From positions 496,001 through 560,000 of the forward strand of contig NZ_JAHZTD010000003.1 in NCBI RefSeq assembly GCF_019599275.1: a DNA stretch of 64,000 nt, in the 5' to 3' direction. The stretch is from Hymenobacter sp. HSC-4F20. Its GTDB lineage: Bacteria > Bacteroidota > Bacteroidia > Cytophagales > Hymenobacteraceae. Positions within the stretch are counted from its first letter, which is position 1. Each line of letters opens with the position of its first letter. A model generated the notes under the pieces. It had not been told where the DNA came from and searched no databases. It was given only the letters and a program-made list of their open reading frames with translations. The translations under genes and the position numbers were made by a program. Below, piece by piece: positions 43,187 through 51,347 of the stretch.

Positions 43187-43750
43187 ATGGCTGATCAGAA
43201 CGAATCCATCCCGGCCCAGGAAGTGGCCGCTGCTCAGGACCCGGCAACGCAGAAAAACGCGCAGTTGCTGGCTCTACTGCACCGCTTGTTCGGCGAGGAC
43301 ACTTTCACCGATGTGGAAGAGCCCTACGGTCTGCTGACCGCTACGACCACGCGGGAACGGATTCACGATATCATTGCCGGCCTGCAGCAGGATCAGGAAC
43401 TGCAAGTGAACTTCCTGACCACCATGTGCGGCATGCACTTCCCCGACAAGGAAGGGCAGGAGTTGGGCATGGTGTACCATCTGCACAGCCTCGTGCACAA
43501 CGTACGCCTGCGCCTGAAAATCTTCTTCCCCATCTCGGACCCAGTAGTGCCCACGATGACGGACCTCTACTCCACCGCCAACTGGATGGAGCGTGAGGCT
43601 TACGACTTCTTCGGCATTCAGTTTCCGGGGCACCCCAACCTCATTCGCATCCTCAATGTGGAGGATATGGATTACCACCCGATGCGCAAGGAATACGCGC
43701 TGGAAGATGGTACCCGCGAAGATAAAACCGACCTTTTCTTCGGCCGCTAG
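43187..43750 (+). CDS. nuoC: NADH-quinone oxidoreductase subunit C
   Basis: A 187-aa 30-kDa-type hydrophilic subunit. NWMEREAYDFFGIQFPGHPN is the family signature, followed by LIRILNVEDMDYHPMRKEY. The N-terminus has an acidic and Ala/Gln-rich extension (about 25 residues). It is a separate gene, not fused to nuoD as in enterobacteria. nuoD follows after 18 bp. Confidence 0.95.
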   Translation: MADQNESIPAQEVAAAQDPATQKNAQLLALLHRLFGEDTFTDVEEPYGLLTATTTRERIHDIIAGLQQDQELQVNFLTTMCGMHFPDKEGQELGMVYHLHSLVHNVRLRLKIFFPISDPVVPTMTDLYSTANWMEREAYDFFGIQFPGHPNLIRILNVEDMDYHPMRKEYALEDGTREDKTDLFFGR

Positions 43751-43768
43751 GCCCCTGATACCTTTATC

Positions 43769-45037
43769 ATGGCAGTAAACGATACGCTGGAAGGCACCCG
43801 CAAAATTGTGGAAGAGGCCGAGGCGCAGAGACCCAATCTGCACCCACTGGCGCCTTCCGTCAACGACTTTAACCAGGAGCTGACCACGCTCAACCTGGGC
43901 CCTACTCACCCCGCTACCCACGGCATCTTCCAGAACATTCTGCAGATGGATGGCGAGCGGATCGTGACGGGCGTACCCACTATTGGCTATATCCACCGCG
44001 CTTTCGAGAAGATTGCCGAGCGCCGGCCTTTCTACCAGATTACGCCCCTGACGGACCGCATGAACTACTGTTCGTCGCCCATCAACAACATAGGCTGGCA
44101 CATGACGGTAGAGAAGCTGCTGGGCGTGGAAGTGCCCAAGCGCGCTCAGTACATGCGCGTGATTCTGATGGAACTGGCCCGTATTTCGGACCACCTCATC
44201 TGCAACGGCATTCTGGGGGTAGATACTGGGGCTTTCACTGGCTTCCTCTACCTGATGGATGAACGGGAGAAGATTTACGAAATCTACGAGGAAGTAAGCG
44301 GCGCCCGCCTGACCACCAACATGGGCCGGGTAGGCGGTATGGAGCGCGACTTCACCGACGTAGCCATCCAAAAGCTGCGCGCCTGGCTGAAAACCTTCCC
44401 GGCCGTGATGAGCGAGTTCGAGAAGATGTTCAACCGCAACCGCATCTTCATGGACCGCGTGGTAGACGTAGGTGCTATTTCCGCCGAACGGGCGCTGAAT
44501 TATGGGTTCACCGGCCCCAACCTGCGAGCTGCGGGTGTCGACTACGACGTGCGGGTGATGAACCCCTACTCTAGCTACCAGGATTTCGAGTTTGAAATTC
44601 CGGTGGGCACGAAGGGCGACACCTACGACCGGTTCATGGTGCGCAACGAGGAAATCTGGCAGAGCCTGCGCATCATCAACCAGGCGCTGGAAAACCTGCC
44701 CGAAGGTCCTTACCACGCCGATGCGCCGCACTACTACCTGCCGCCCAAGCAGGCCGTGTACAAGAATATGGAAGCCCTCATTTATCACTTCAAGATTGTG
44801 ATGGGCGAGATTGAGGCTCCCGTGGGCGAGGTGTATCACTCGGTAGAAGGAGGCAACGGGGAACTGGGCTTCTACTTGGTTTCCGATGGTGGCCGTACCC
44901 CTTACCGTCTACACTTCCGCCGCCCTTGCTTCATCTACTACCAGGCTTACACCGAAATGGTAACGGGCCAGACGCTCTCCGACGCCATCGTGACCTTGTC
45001 GTCGATGAACGTAATTGCCGGCGAGCTGGACGCGTAG
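43769..45037 (+). CDS. nuoD: NADH-quinone oxidoreductase subunit D
   Basis: A 422-aa 49-kDa-type subunit that, with NuoB, forms the quinone-reduction site. LGPTHPATHGIFQNILQMDG, TPLTDRMNYCSSPINNIGWH, TNMGRVGGMERDFTD and the C-terminal DAIVTLSSMNVIAGELDA (ending near the GExDR-type terminus) identify it. The N-terminus carries about 30 extra residues before the conserved core. It ends 22 bp before nuoE. Confidence 0.96.
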   Translation: MAVNDTLEGTRKIVEEAEAQRPNLHPLAPSVNDFNQELTTLNLGPTHPATHGIFQNILQMDGERIVTGVPTIGYIHRAFEKIAERRPFYQITPLTDRMNYCSSPINNIGWHMTVEKLLGVEVPKRAQYMRVILMELARISDHLICNGILGVDTGAFTGFLYLMDEREKIYEIYEEVSGARLTTNMGRVGGMERDFTDVAIQKLRAWLKTFPAVMSEFEKMFNRNRIFMDRVVDVGAISAERALNYGFTGPNLRAAGVDYDVRVMNPYSSYQDFEFEIPVGTKGDTYDRFMVRNEEIWQSLRIINQALENLPEGPYHADAPHYYLPPKQAVYKNMEALIYHFKIVMGEIEAPVGEVYHSVEGGNGELGFYLVSDGGRTPYRLHFRRPCFIYYQAYTEMVTGQTLSDAIVTLSSMNVIAGELDA

Positions 45038-45059
45038 TTTTTTGCTGAATTTGACTTTT

Positions 45060-45629
45060 ATGGAGACGACTGCCGTCAAGCCGCAATTTTCTGAAGCCGC
45101 CCAGGCTGAAATCAAGCGTCTGCTCACCCACTACCCCGACGACCGCCGGAAGTCGGCTCTGCTACCGGTGCTGCACATTGCCCAGGCCGAGTTCGGTGGT
45201 TGGGTAAGCCCCGAGGTACAGGACCTGGTGGCCGAGGTGTTGGATATCAAGCCCATTGAGGTGTATGAGGTGGCTACCTTCTATACCATGTTCAACCTGA
45301 AGCCGGTAGGCAAGCACGTGCTGGAAATCTGCCGGACGGGCCCCTGCATGCTGCGCGGCTCCGATGAGCTTACGGCTCACTTGGAGCGCATTACCGGCGC
45401 CAAAGTGGGCGGCCCGGCTTCGGCTGATGGTTTGTTCACGTTGAAGGAGGTAGAGTGTCTGGCGGCTTGCGGCTTCGCTCCTATTGTGCAGGTACGCGAG
45501 AAGTACTACGAGCAGCTGGACACCCCGGAAGCCGTGGATGCCATGCTCACGGAGCTGCGCAACCAGGTGCACCGCCCGGCCCTGCCGTGGGAAGAAACCG
45601 GCCTCCCGAATGCGCTGGCTAACAATTAA
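45060..45629 (+). CDS. nuoE: NADH-quinone oxidoreductase subunit E
   Basis: A 189-aa 24-kDa-type thioredoxin-fold subunit with a 2Fe-2S cluster (N1a) near FMN. Ligand cysteines are in EICRTGPCMLRG and VECLAACGFAPIVQV. IKPIEVYEVATFYTMFNLKP is typical. The ATG at 45060 (METTAVKPQFSEAAQAEI) is preferred over the open frame from 45015, which overlaps nuoD. An orphan gene of lower G+C follows after 12 bp. Confidence 0.95.
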   Translation: METTAVKPQFSEAAQAEIKRLLTHYPDDRRKSALLPVLHIAQAEFGGWVSPEVQDLVAEVLDIKPIEVYEVATFYTMFNLKPVGKHVLEICRTGPCMLRGSDELTAHLERITGAKVGGPASADGLFTLKEVECLAACGFAPIVQVREKYYEQLDTPEAVDAMLTELRNQVHRPALPWEETGLPNALANN

Positions 45630-45641
45630 TTGTTTGCGGCC

Positions 45642-45998
45642 ATGGACGAACGAAATAAAGACCTACCGCTGATTGTCTCGGAAATTCTCATTGAGATGCA
45701 CGAGATGAAAGAAGCTCTTAACCGAGTAGCGTCTGTTGTTGTGAAGCAACAGGAGCATATGAATTCTATGTTCAATGTGTTGCTCGATGAGAATAAAAAG
45801 AACGTGTCGTTCATGGCTTCAATAATGGCTGACGCGCGACAGGAAAATATTTCGCTCATTAATGAGGTTCGGCGCGAAGGCGAAGAAGGTCGTCAGTTCA
45901 TGACCTATTCCATCAATAAAGCATTGGGGCAACAGCAGCAGATAAACGCCGCTTTCGAGCAACGTCTGGCTGTGCTAGAAGCGAAATACAACGGCTAA
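45642..45998 (+). CDS. Orphan coiled-coil protein between nuoE and nuoF
   Basis: A 118-aa, highly polar protein from the ATG at 45642. Almost the whole length is predicted helical by eye, rich in E/K/Q/N/M and without Pro or Cys. Heptad-like stretches are ILIEMHEMKEALNRVASVVV and INAAFEQRLAVLEAKYNG, so a coiled coil is likely. No homology to a complex I subunit is recognised. By eye G+C is about 45%, well below flanking nuo genes. It sits 12 bp after nuoE and 12 bp before nuoF, so it must be co-transcribed. It may be an acquired passenger or an accessory factor. Confidence 0.75.
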   Translation: MDERNKDLPLIVSEILIEMHEMKEALNRVASVVVKQQEHMNSMFNVLLDENKKNVSFMASIMADARQENISLINEVRREGEEGRQFMTYSINKALGQQQQINAAFEQRLAVLEAKYNG

Positions 45999-46010
45999 CT
46001 GCCTACTACT

Positions 46011-47351
46011 ATGGGACGCAAACTGCTGACCGAACATATTAACGTTGAAGGCATTAACACCTTTGAGGTATACCGCAAACACGGCGGCTACCGCTCGGTG
46101 GAGAAGGCCCTCAAGACAATGACTCCCGACGAGGTGGTGGAAGAAGTGAAGAAGTCGGGCCTGCGGGGCCGCGGCGGCGCTGGCTTCCCTACTGGTATGA
46201 AGTGGAGCTTCCTGGCCAAGCCCGAAGGGGTGCCGCGCTACCTCGTTTGCAACGCCGACGAATCGGAGCCGGGCACCTTCAAGGACCGGCAGTTGATGTC
46301 GAAGCTGCCCCACCTGCTCATCGAGGGCATGATTACGAGCTCGTACGCGCTGGGCGCCAACACCTCGTACATCTACATCCGCGGGGAGCTGTTGTATGTG
46401 CTGCGCATCCTGGAAAAAGCCATTGCCGAAGCTTACGCGGCCGGTTTCCTGGGTAAGAACATCCTGGGCTCGGGCTACGACCTGGACCTGCACGTGCATC
46501 CTGGTGGTGGTGCCTACATCTGCGGTGAGGAAACGGCTCTGCTGGAATCGTTGGAAGGCAAGCGCGGCAACCCGCGCAACAAGCCGCCGTTCCCGGCTGT
46601 GCAGGGCTTGTACGCCCGCCCCACGGTAGTAAACAACGTGGAGTCTATTGCGGCGGTACCGGTTATCGTGAATGAGGGTGGCGACGAGTACGCCAAGCTT
46701 GGCGTGGGGCGGAGCACTGGCACCAAGCTGATTTCGGCATGCGGCCACCTCAACAAACCCGGCATCTACGAAATTGAGTTGGGCCTTCCCGTCGAAGAAT
46801 TCATCTACTCCGATGAGTACTGCGGCGGCATTTGGAAGGGCCGGGAGCTAAAGGCCGTAGTAGCCGGTGGTTCTTCGGTGCCGATTCTACCCAAGGAGCT
46901 TATCCTAAAAACAGCTGCCGGCGAAAACCGCCTCATGACCTATGAGTCGCTGTCGGATGGTGGTTTCGTAACGGGTACCATGCTGGGCTCGGGTGGCTTT
47001 ATCGCCATGGACGAGACGACCTGCATTGTGCGAAACACCTGGAACTTCTCCCGCTTCTATCACCACGAGTCGTGCGGGCAATGCTCGCCCTGCCGCGAGG
47101 GTACGGGCTGGATGGAAAAGGTGCTGCACCGCCTGGAGCACGGCCACGGCCACATGGAAGATATCGACCTGCTGGTAAGCGTTGCCAAGCAAATCGAGGG
47201 TAACACCATTTGCCCGCTCGGTGAAGCGGCCGCTTGGCCCGTTGCCGCCGCTGTACGTCACTTCCGCCACGAGTTTGAGTGGCACGTGACCCACGCCAAG
47301 GAAGCGGCCCAGCCCGGCGCCGTGTACCGGGCTAATGCCGTGCTGGTTTAA
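46011..47351 (+). CDS. nuoF: NADH-quinone oxidoreductase subunit F
   Basis: A 446-aa 51-kDa-type subunit that binds NADH, FMN and a 4Fe-4S cluster (N3). The nucleotide-binding region is GLRGRGGAGFPTGMKWSF (about residues 53-70), FMN contacts lie in GGGAYICGEETALLESLEG, and the cluster ligands are in HHESCGQCSPCREGTGWM plus the Cys of NTICPLGEAA. Length is normal. It is separated from nuoE by the orphan coiled-coil gene. Confidence 0.97.
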   Translation: MGRKLLTEHINVEGINTFEVYRKHGGYRSVEKALKTMTPDEVVEEVKKSGLRGRGGAGFPTGMKWSFLAKPEGVPRYLVCNADESEPGTFKDRQLMSKLPHLLIEGMITSSYALGANTSYIYIRGELLYVLRILEKAIAEAYAAGFLGKNILGSGYDLDLHVHPGGGAYICGEETALLESLEGKRGNPRNKPPFPAVQGLYARPTVVNNVESIAAVPVIVNEGGDEYAKLGVGRSTGTKLISACGHLNKPGIYEIELGLPVEEFIYSDEYCGGIWKGRELKAVVAGGSSVPILPKELILKTAAGENRLMTYESLSDGGFVTGTMLGSGGFIAMDETTCIVRNTWNFSRFYHHESCGQCSPCREGTGWMEKVLHRLEHGHGHMEDIDLLVSVAKQIEGNTICPLGEAAAWPVAAAVRHFRHEFEWHVTHAKEAAQPGAVYRANAVLV

Positions 47352-47396
47352 TTTCTAGTAACTGACTTTCTCTTCCCGATCAGGAAGCTTTGAATA

Positions 47397-48398
47397 ATGG
47401 CTAAAATAACTTTCGACGGCGTTGAGGTAGAAGTTCCGGACGGAACCACTATCCTGAATGCTGCCCGCCAAATTGGGGGTAGCATTGTGCCCCCGGCCAT
47501 GTGCTACTACACCCCGCTGAAAGGCTCGGGAGGCAAGTGCCGCGCCTGCCTCGTACGGGTAGCAGCCGGCTCGGCCAAGGACCCGCGCCCTATGCCTAAG
47601 CTGGTGGCCTCGTGCGTAACTCCTGTGCAAGACGGAATGGTAGTGGAAAACACTACCTCTGAGCAGGTGCTGAACGTGCGCAAGGGCATTGTGGAAATGC
47701 TGCTCATCAACCACCCGCTGGATTGCCCCGTGTGCGACCAGGCCGGGGAGTGCGACCTGCAGAACTTTGCCTTCGAGCACGGTGTAAGCACCACCCGCTA
47801 CCAGGAAGAGCGCCGCACCTTCGAGAAAATCGACATTGGGCCGCTGATTCAGCTGCACATGACGCGCTGCATCCTGTGCTACCGTTGCGTGTACACGGCC
47901 AATCAGATTACCGATAACCGGGTGCACGGCGTGCTGGGCCGCGGCGATGCGGCAGAAATCGGCACGTACATCGAGAACATCATCGACAACGACTTTTCTG
48001 GCAACGTCATCGACGTGTGTCCGGTAGGCGCCCTCACCGACAAAACGTTCCGCTTTAAGCAGCGCGTGTGGTTCACGAAGCCCGTGAATGCCCACCGCGA
48101 CTGTCCGAAGTGCTCCGGCAACGTGGTGCTCTGGTACAAGGGTAAAGAAGTGCTCCGCACGACAGCCCGCAAGGATCAGTACGGCGAGGTGAAGGAGTGG
48201 ATCTGCAACGAGTGCCGCTTCGAGAAGAAGGAAACGTCGGACTGGACCATCGAAGGCCCCGCCCACATCGACCGTTCTTCGGTAATTTCGGCTAACCACT
48301 ACGAGCTACCCGTGCTGAACCAGTCGGTAATAGCCGACCTGCCCGAAAGCACCCAGCGCGACCTGGAAAAGAACCCTCCTCTGAAACTGGGCAGCTAA
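47397..48398 (+). CDS. nuoG: NADH-quinone oxidoreductase subunit G, short form
   Basis: A 333-aa iron-sulfur subunit, far shorter than the roughly 900-aa enterobacterial NuoG. The 2Fe-2S domain shows MCYYTPLKGSGGKCRACLV, then LDCPVCDQAGECDLQNFAFE (His-Cys cluster region) and TRCILCYRCV with the later VIDVCPVGALTDK (4Fe-4S). DCPKCSGNVV and EWICNECRFEKKE add a zinc-ribbon-like pair. The molybdopterin-oxidoreductase-like C-terminal domain is absent. Short NuoG proteins are, to my knowledge, usual in this phylum, so this is probably not a truncation. Confidence 0.92.
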   Translation: MAKITFDGVEVEVPDGTTILNAARQIGGSIVPPAMCYYTPLKGSGGKCRACLVRVAAGSAKDPRPMPKLVASCVTPVQDGMVVENTTSEQVLNVRKGIVEMLLINHPLDCPVCDQAGECDLQNFAFEHGVSTTRYQEERRTFEKIDIGPLIQLHMTRCILCYRCVYTANQITDNRVHGVLGRGDAAEIGTYIENIIDNDFSGNVIDVCPVGALTDKTFRFKQRVWFTKPVNAHRDCPKCSGNVVLWYKGKEVLRTTARKDQYGEVKEWICNECRFEKKETSDWTIEGPAHIDRSSVISANHYELPVLNQSVIADLPESTQRDLEKNPPLKLGS

Positions 48399-48448
48399 CA
48401 AACAGAACGTCATGCTTCCTTCGTTAGCATGGCAAACGTGAAAAACTA

Positions 48449-49531
48449 ATGATTGAACTACCCGCTCTAGGCTGGCAATCCATTGTCATCTTCGTCGTTT
48501 TTGCGCTTTCGCTGCTGATTGCGACCTACTGCACCTACGCTGAGCGCGTTATTGCAGCCTTCCTGCAAGACCGCGTGGGTCCGGACCGTGCTGGTCCCTA
48601 CGGCCTGTTGCAGCCCCTGGCCGACGCCGTGAAGATGTTCACCAAAGAGGAATTCTTCCCCGGCGGCGCCAACAAGGCCCTGTTCATTTTCGGCCCCTGC
48701 CTGGCGATGATTACGGCCCTGATGTCGTCGGCGGTGATTCCGTTCGGCAACAATGTGAGCTTCGGCAACAACGCCTTCTTCCTGCAGGGTATCGAGGTGA
48801 ACGTGGGTATGCTGTGGGTGTTCGGGGTAGTATCTCTGGGGGTGTATGGTGTGATGATTGGCGGCTGGGCCTCCAACAACAAGTTCTCCCTGCTCGGCGC
48901 GGTGCGCGCAGCTTCTCAGAACATCAGCTATGAACTCGCCATGGGCATGGCTCTGATTGCGGTGCTGATGATGTCGGGCACGTTGAGCCTGCGCGAAATT
49001 ACCCTGCAGCAGTCGGTGGCTGGTGAGTGGCATTTCTGGAACATCGTGAAGCAGCCCCTGGGCTTTATCATCTTCTGTGTGTGCGCCTTCGCTGAAACCA
49101 ACCGCACACCCTTCGACCTGCCAGAGTGCGAAACGGAGTTGGTGGGTGGTTATCACACGGAATACTCCTCGATGAAGCTGGGCTTGTACCTGTTTGCCGA
49201 ATACATCAACATCTTCGTGGCTTCAGCCGTGATGAGCGTACTGTACTTCGGTGGCTTCAACTTCCCCTTCCAGTACGAGCTGCGCGACTGGCTGGTGAGC
49301 AACCACGGCTGGGAGCTGGCTTCGGCTCAAAACCTGATTACGGTACTCGGAACCGTGGGTCTGTTCGCCAAGATCTTTGGATTCATCTTCTTCTTCATGT
49401 GGGTGCGCTGGACTCTGCCACGCTTCCGCTACGACCAACTGATGCGCCTGGGCTGGACCATCCTCATTCCGCTGGCCGTCCTTAACATCCTCATCACCGG
49501 CGGGCTCATCCTGTTCGGGGTGATTCAGTAA
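48449..49531 (+). CDS. nuoH: NADH-quinone oxidoreductase subunit H
   Basis: A 360-aa membrane subunit with about eight helices that contacts the quinone tunnel. The conserved loop segments RVIAAFLQDRVGPDRAGPYG, AETNRTPFDLPECETELVGG (with the charged E-rich motif) and FFFMWVRWTLPRFRYDQLM are all present. Length fits the family. It lies 50 bp after nuoG. Confidence 0.96.
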   Translation: MIELPALGWQSIVIFVVFALSLLIATYCTYAERVIAAFLQDRVGPDRAGPYGLLQPLADAVKMFTKEEFFPGGANKALFIFGPCLAMITALMSSAVIPFGNNVSFGNNAFFLQGIEVNVGMLWVFGVVSLGVYGVMIGGWASNNKFSLLGAVRAASQNISYELAMGMALIAVLMMSGTLSLREITLQQSVAGEWHFWNIVKQPLGFIIFCVCAFAETNRTPFDLPECETELVGGYHTEYSSMKLGLYLFAEYINIFVASAVMSVLYFGGFNFPFQYELRDWLVSNHGWELASAQNLITVLGTVGLFAKIFGFIFFFMWVRWTLPRFRYDQLMRLGWTILIPLAVLNILITGGLILFGVIQ

Positions 49532-49592
49532 CTTTCCATCCCTACCTCGTTGCGCCCGCTCAAGCCGGGCGTAACACCTGGTCTGACGATAT

Positions 49593-50168
49593 ATGCAACT
49601 CACGAATAGAGCCAAGAAACTAGAGAAGAAGCCGATGACTTTGGCGGAGCGGGCCTACTTGCCTGCCATCTTCCAAGGTTTGAGCATCACGATGCGCCAC
49701 TTCTTTATGAAGAAGGCCACCGTGCGCTACCCCGAAGAGGTACGCCCCTTCTCCCCCGTGTTCCGCGGCCTGCACGTACTCAAGCGCGACGAGCAGGGCC
49801 GGGAGCGGTGCACGGCTTGCGGCCTGTGCGCCGTGGCCTGCCCCGCCGAAGCCATTACCATGGTAGCCGGTGAGCGAAAAAAAGGCGAAGAGCACCTCTA
49901 CCGCGAGGAAAAGTACGCCATCAGCTACGAGGTAAACATGCTGCGCTGTATCTTCTGCGGCCTCTGCGAAGAAGCCTGCCCGAAGGCCGCCGTGTACCTG
50001 CAACCCGATAAGATTGCGCCCCCACGCTACGAGCGGGACGAGTTTATCTACGGCAAAGACCGTCTGGTCGAGCCAGTATCACCAGATGCGCGCTCGGTCC
50101 GCGGCATTCAGCTCACGCCGGAACAGGCAGACTCCCTTCGCAACAAGTTGGCGCAACAGCCCGCCTAG
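49593..50168 (+). CDS. nuoI: NADH-quinone oxidoreductase subunit I
   Basis: A 191-aa ferredoxin-like subunit with two 4Fe-4S clusters (N6a, N6b): CTACGLCAVACPAEAI and CIFCGLCEEACPKAAV. An N-terminal amphipathic helix (ITMRHFFMKKATVRYPEEV) anchors it on the membrane arm. Starts at 49593 or 49635 are both possible; the longer one keeps a basic N-terminus. The C-terminal 40 residues extend beyond the core. Confidence 0.95.
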   Translation: MQLTNRAKKLEKKPMTLAERAYLPAIFQGLSITMRHFFMKKATVRYPEEVRPFSPVFRGLHVLKRDEQGRERCTACGLCAVACPAEAITMVAGERKKGEEHLYREEKYAISYEVNMLRCIFCGLCEEACPKAAVYLQPDKIAPPRYERDEFIYGKDRLVEPVSPDARSVRGIQLTPEQADSLRNKLAQQPA

Positions 50169-50226
50169 CGCATTCCTCCTACCCCTTGCCAGGGCTGCAC
50201 CAGGCAACGCGGTTAAATCATCCGAT

Positions 50227-50739
50227 ATGTCTCCTCTTTTTCTCTTTCTGGCTTTTGTGGCGCTGCTGAGCGCACTAGGGGTAGTATTCGCTAAAAACCC
50301 GGTGCACAGCGTGCTGTTTCTGATTCTGACGTTCTTTGCTTTGTCGGGCCACTACTTGCTGCTGAACGCGCAGTTCCTGGCCGCCGTGAACATCATCGTG
50401 TACGCCGGTGCTATTATGGTGCTGTTCCTGTTCGTGATTATGTTCCTCAATCTGAATGTGGACACGGAGCCGCATAAGCCAGCCTTGGCCAAAATTGCCG
50501 CAGCTGTTGCCGGCGGCTCCTTACTGCTTATCCTGGTTGCGGCCCTCAAGGATGTACGACCCACCGGCGCTGCTCTGGATGCCAGCTTCGACTCGCAGAT
50601 TGGCATGGTAGACCGCCTGGGGTTGGTACTCTATCAGCAGTATTTGCTGCCCTTCGAGCTGGCCTCGGTGCTGTTTCTGGTAGCCATGGTGGGTGCCGTG
50701 ATGCTGGGCAAGCGGGAAGCCGGAGAACGAAACTTTTAG
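50227..50739 (+). CDS. nuoJ: NADH-quinone oxidoreductase subunit J
   Basis: A 170-aa membrane subunit with five helices. The ATG at 50227 (MSPLFLFLAFVALLSALGVV) is chosen; the frame is open from 50014 but overlaps nuoI. The third helix NIIVYAGAIMVLFLFVIMFL contains the conserved tyrosine/pi-bulge region. ELASVLFLVAMVGAVMLGKR is the last helix. The next base run is a strong terminator, and the expected neighbour nuoK is 4.4 kb away. Confidence 0.94.
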   Translation: MSPLFLFLAFVALLSALGVVFAKNPVHSVLFLILTFFALSGHYLLLNAQFLAAVNIIVYAGAIMVLFLFVIMFLNLNVDTEPHKPALAKIAAAVAGGSLLLILVAALKDVRPTGAALDASFDSQIGMVDRLGLVLYQQYLLPFELASVLFLVAMVGAVMLGKREAGERNF

Positions 50740-50758
50740 TAGCCTCTAAAGCACTTGG

Positions 50759-50792
50759 AAAAAGGCCGCTGAATCTTCAGTGGCCTTTTTTA
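50759..50792 (+). terminator. Intrinsic terminator after nuoJ
   Basis: AAAAAGGCCGCTGAA (50759-50773) pairs with TTCAGTGGCCTTTTT (50776-50790) with one wobble pair, followed by further T. It closes the first part of the complex I operon 20 bp after nuoJ. Confidence 0.85.
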
Positions 50793-50808
50793 TTGGGTAC
50801 CTATCAGC

Positions 50809-51123
50809 ATGAAAGATCCTACCCTCACTCCTACTCTCTACGCGGCTTTCACCCAGATAAGCAAATTCGAGCTTATGTGCTTGTTCAAGCATCATGGCTG
50901 GCTTGTTAGGAAATCATCATGGACAGACTACGAGTTGGAAAATGAATGGTCAGCGTTAGAGTTGGATGGGCCAGACAGCGCGCCTCTCCTGCACGGCCTT
51001 ATTCTTTACACTGAGCCGCATTGGATATTCCTAACAGAACTACTCGTACGCCTTGTCTGCCCTTGTCAGGTAGAAGTATACCGGGAAGATGGTATGCTGC
51101 TGTGCGAATACCAACGGGGCTGA
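50809..51123 (+). CDS. Hypothetical protein
   Basis: A 104-aa protein with no signal peptide and no recognised family. YAAFTQISKFELMCLFKHHG suggests a helical N-terminus, and GLILYTEPHWIFLTELLVRL a mixed core. Three cysteines, two as CPC near the C-terminus (LVCPCQVEVY). G+C looks below that of the nuo genes. It is the first gene after the nuoJ terminator and is followed by about 220 bp of AT-rich sequence without a gene. Probably real but unassigned. Confidence 0.5.
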   Translation: MKDPTLTPTLYAAFTQISKFELMCLFKHHGWLVRKSSWTDYELENEWSALELDGPDSAPLLHGLILYTEPHWIFLTELLVRLVCPCQVEVYREDGMLLCEYQRG

Positions 51124-51347
51124 ACAAAGCCCGTGCTTAGTAAATAATAGAACTATCCTTATTTCCTTGCTTCTTAAGTTACCAGTAACGCTGTAAGTTA
51201 TCAGCTGAATTTTATTAATATAATTCAAATTTATACTGCAAAAGGCTAGCAATTTTATCAAAAATATCTAATAGACTTGTACGTCTGCATTCAGGCTGCG
51301 GCAGCTGGATTTAGCTGTGATAGAGACTGTTTTATTAGGTTGGTTCT

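Noticed and set aside
43274-44839. 521-codon open frame antisense to nuoC and nuoD
   Set aside because: Composition (His/Val/Gly/Gln-rich) is typical of antisense translation of GC-rich genes; nuoC and nuoD are unambiguous.
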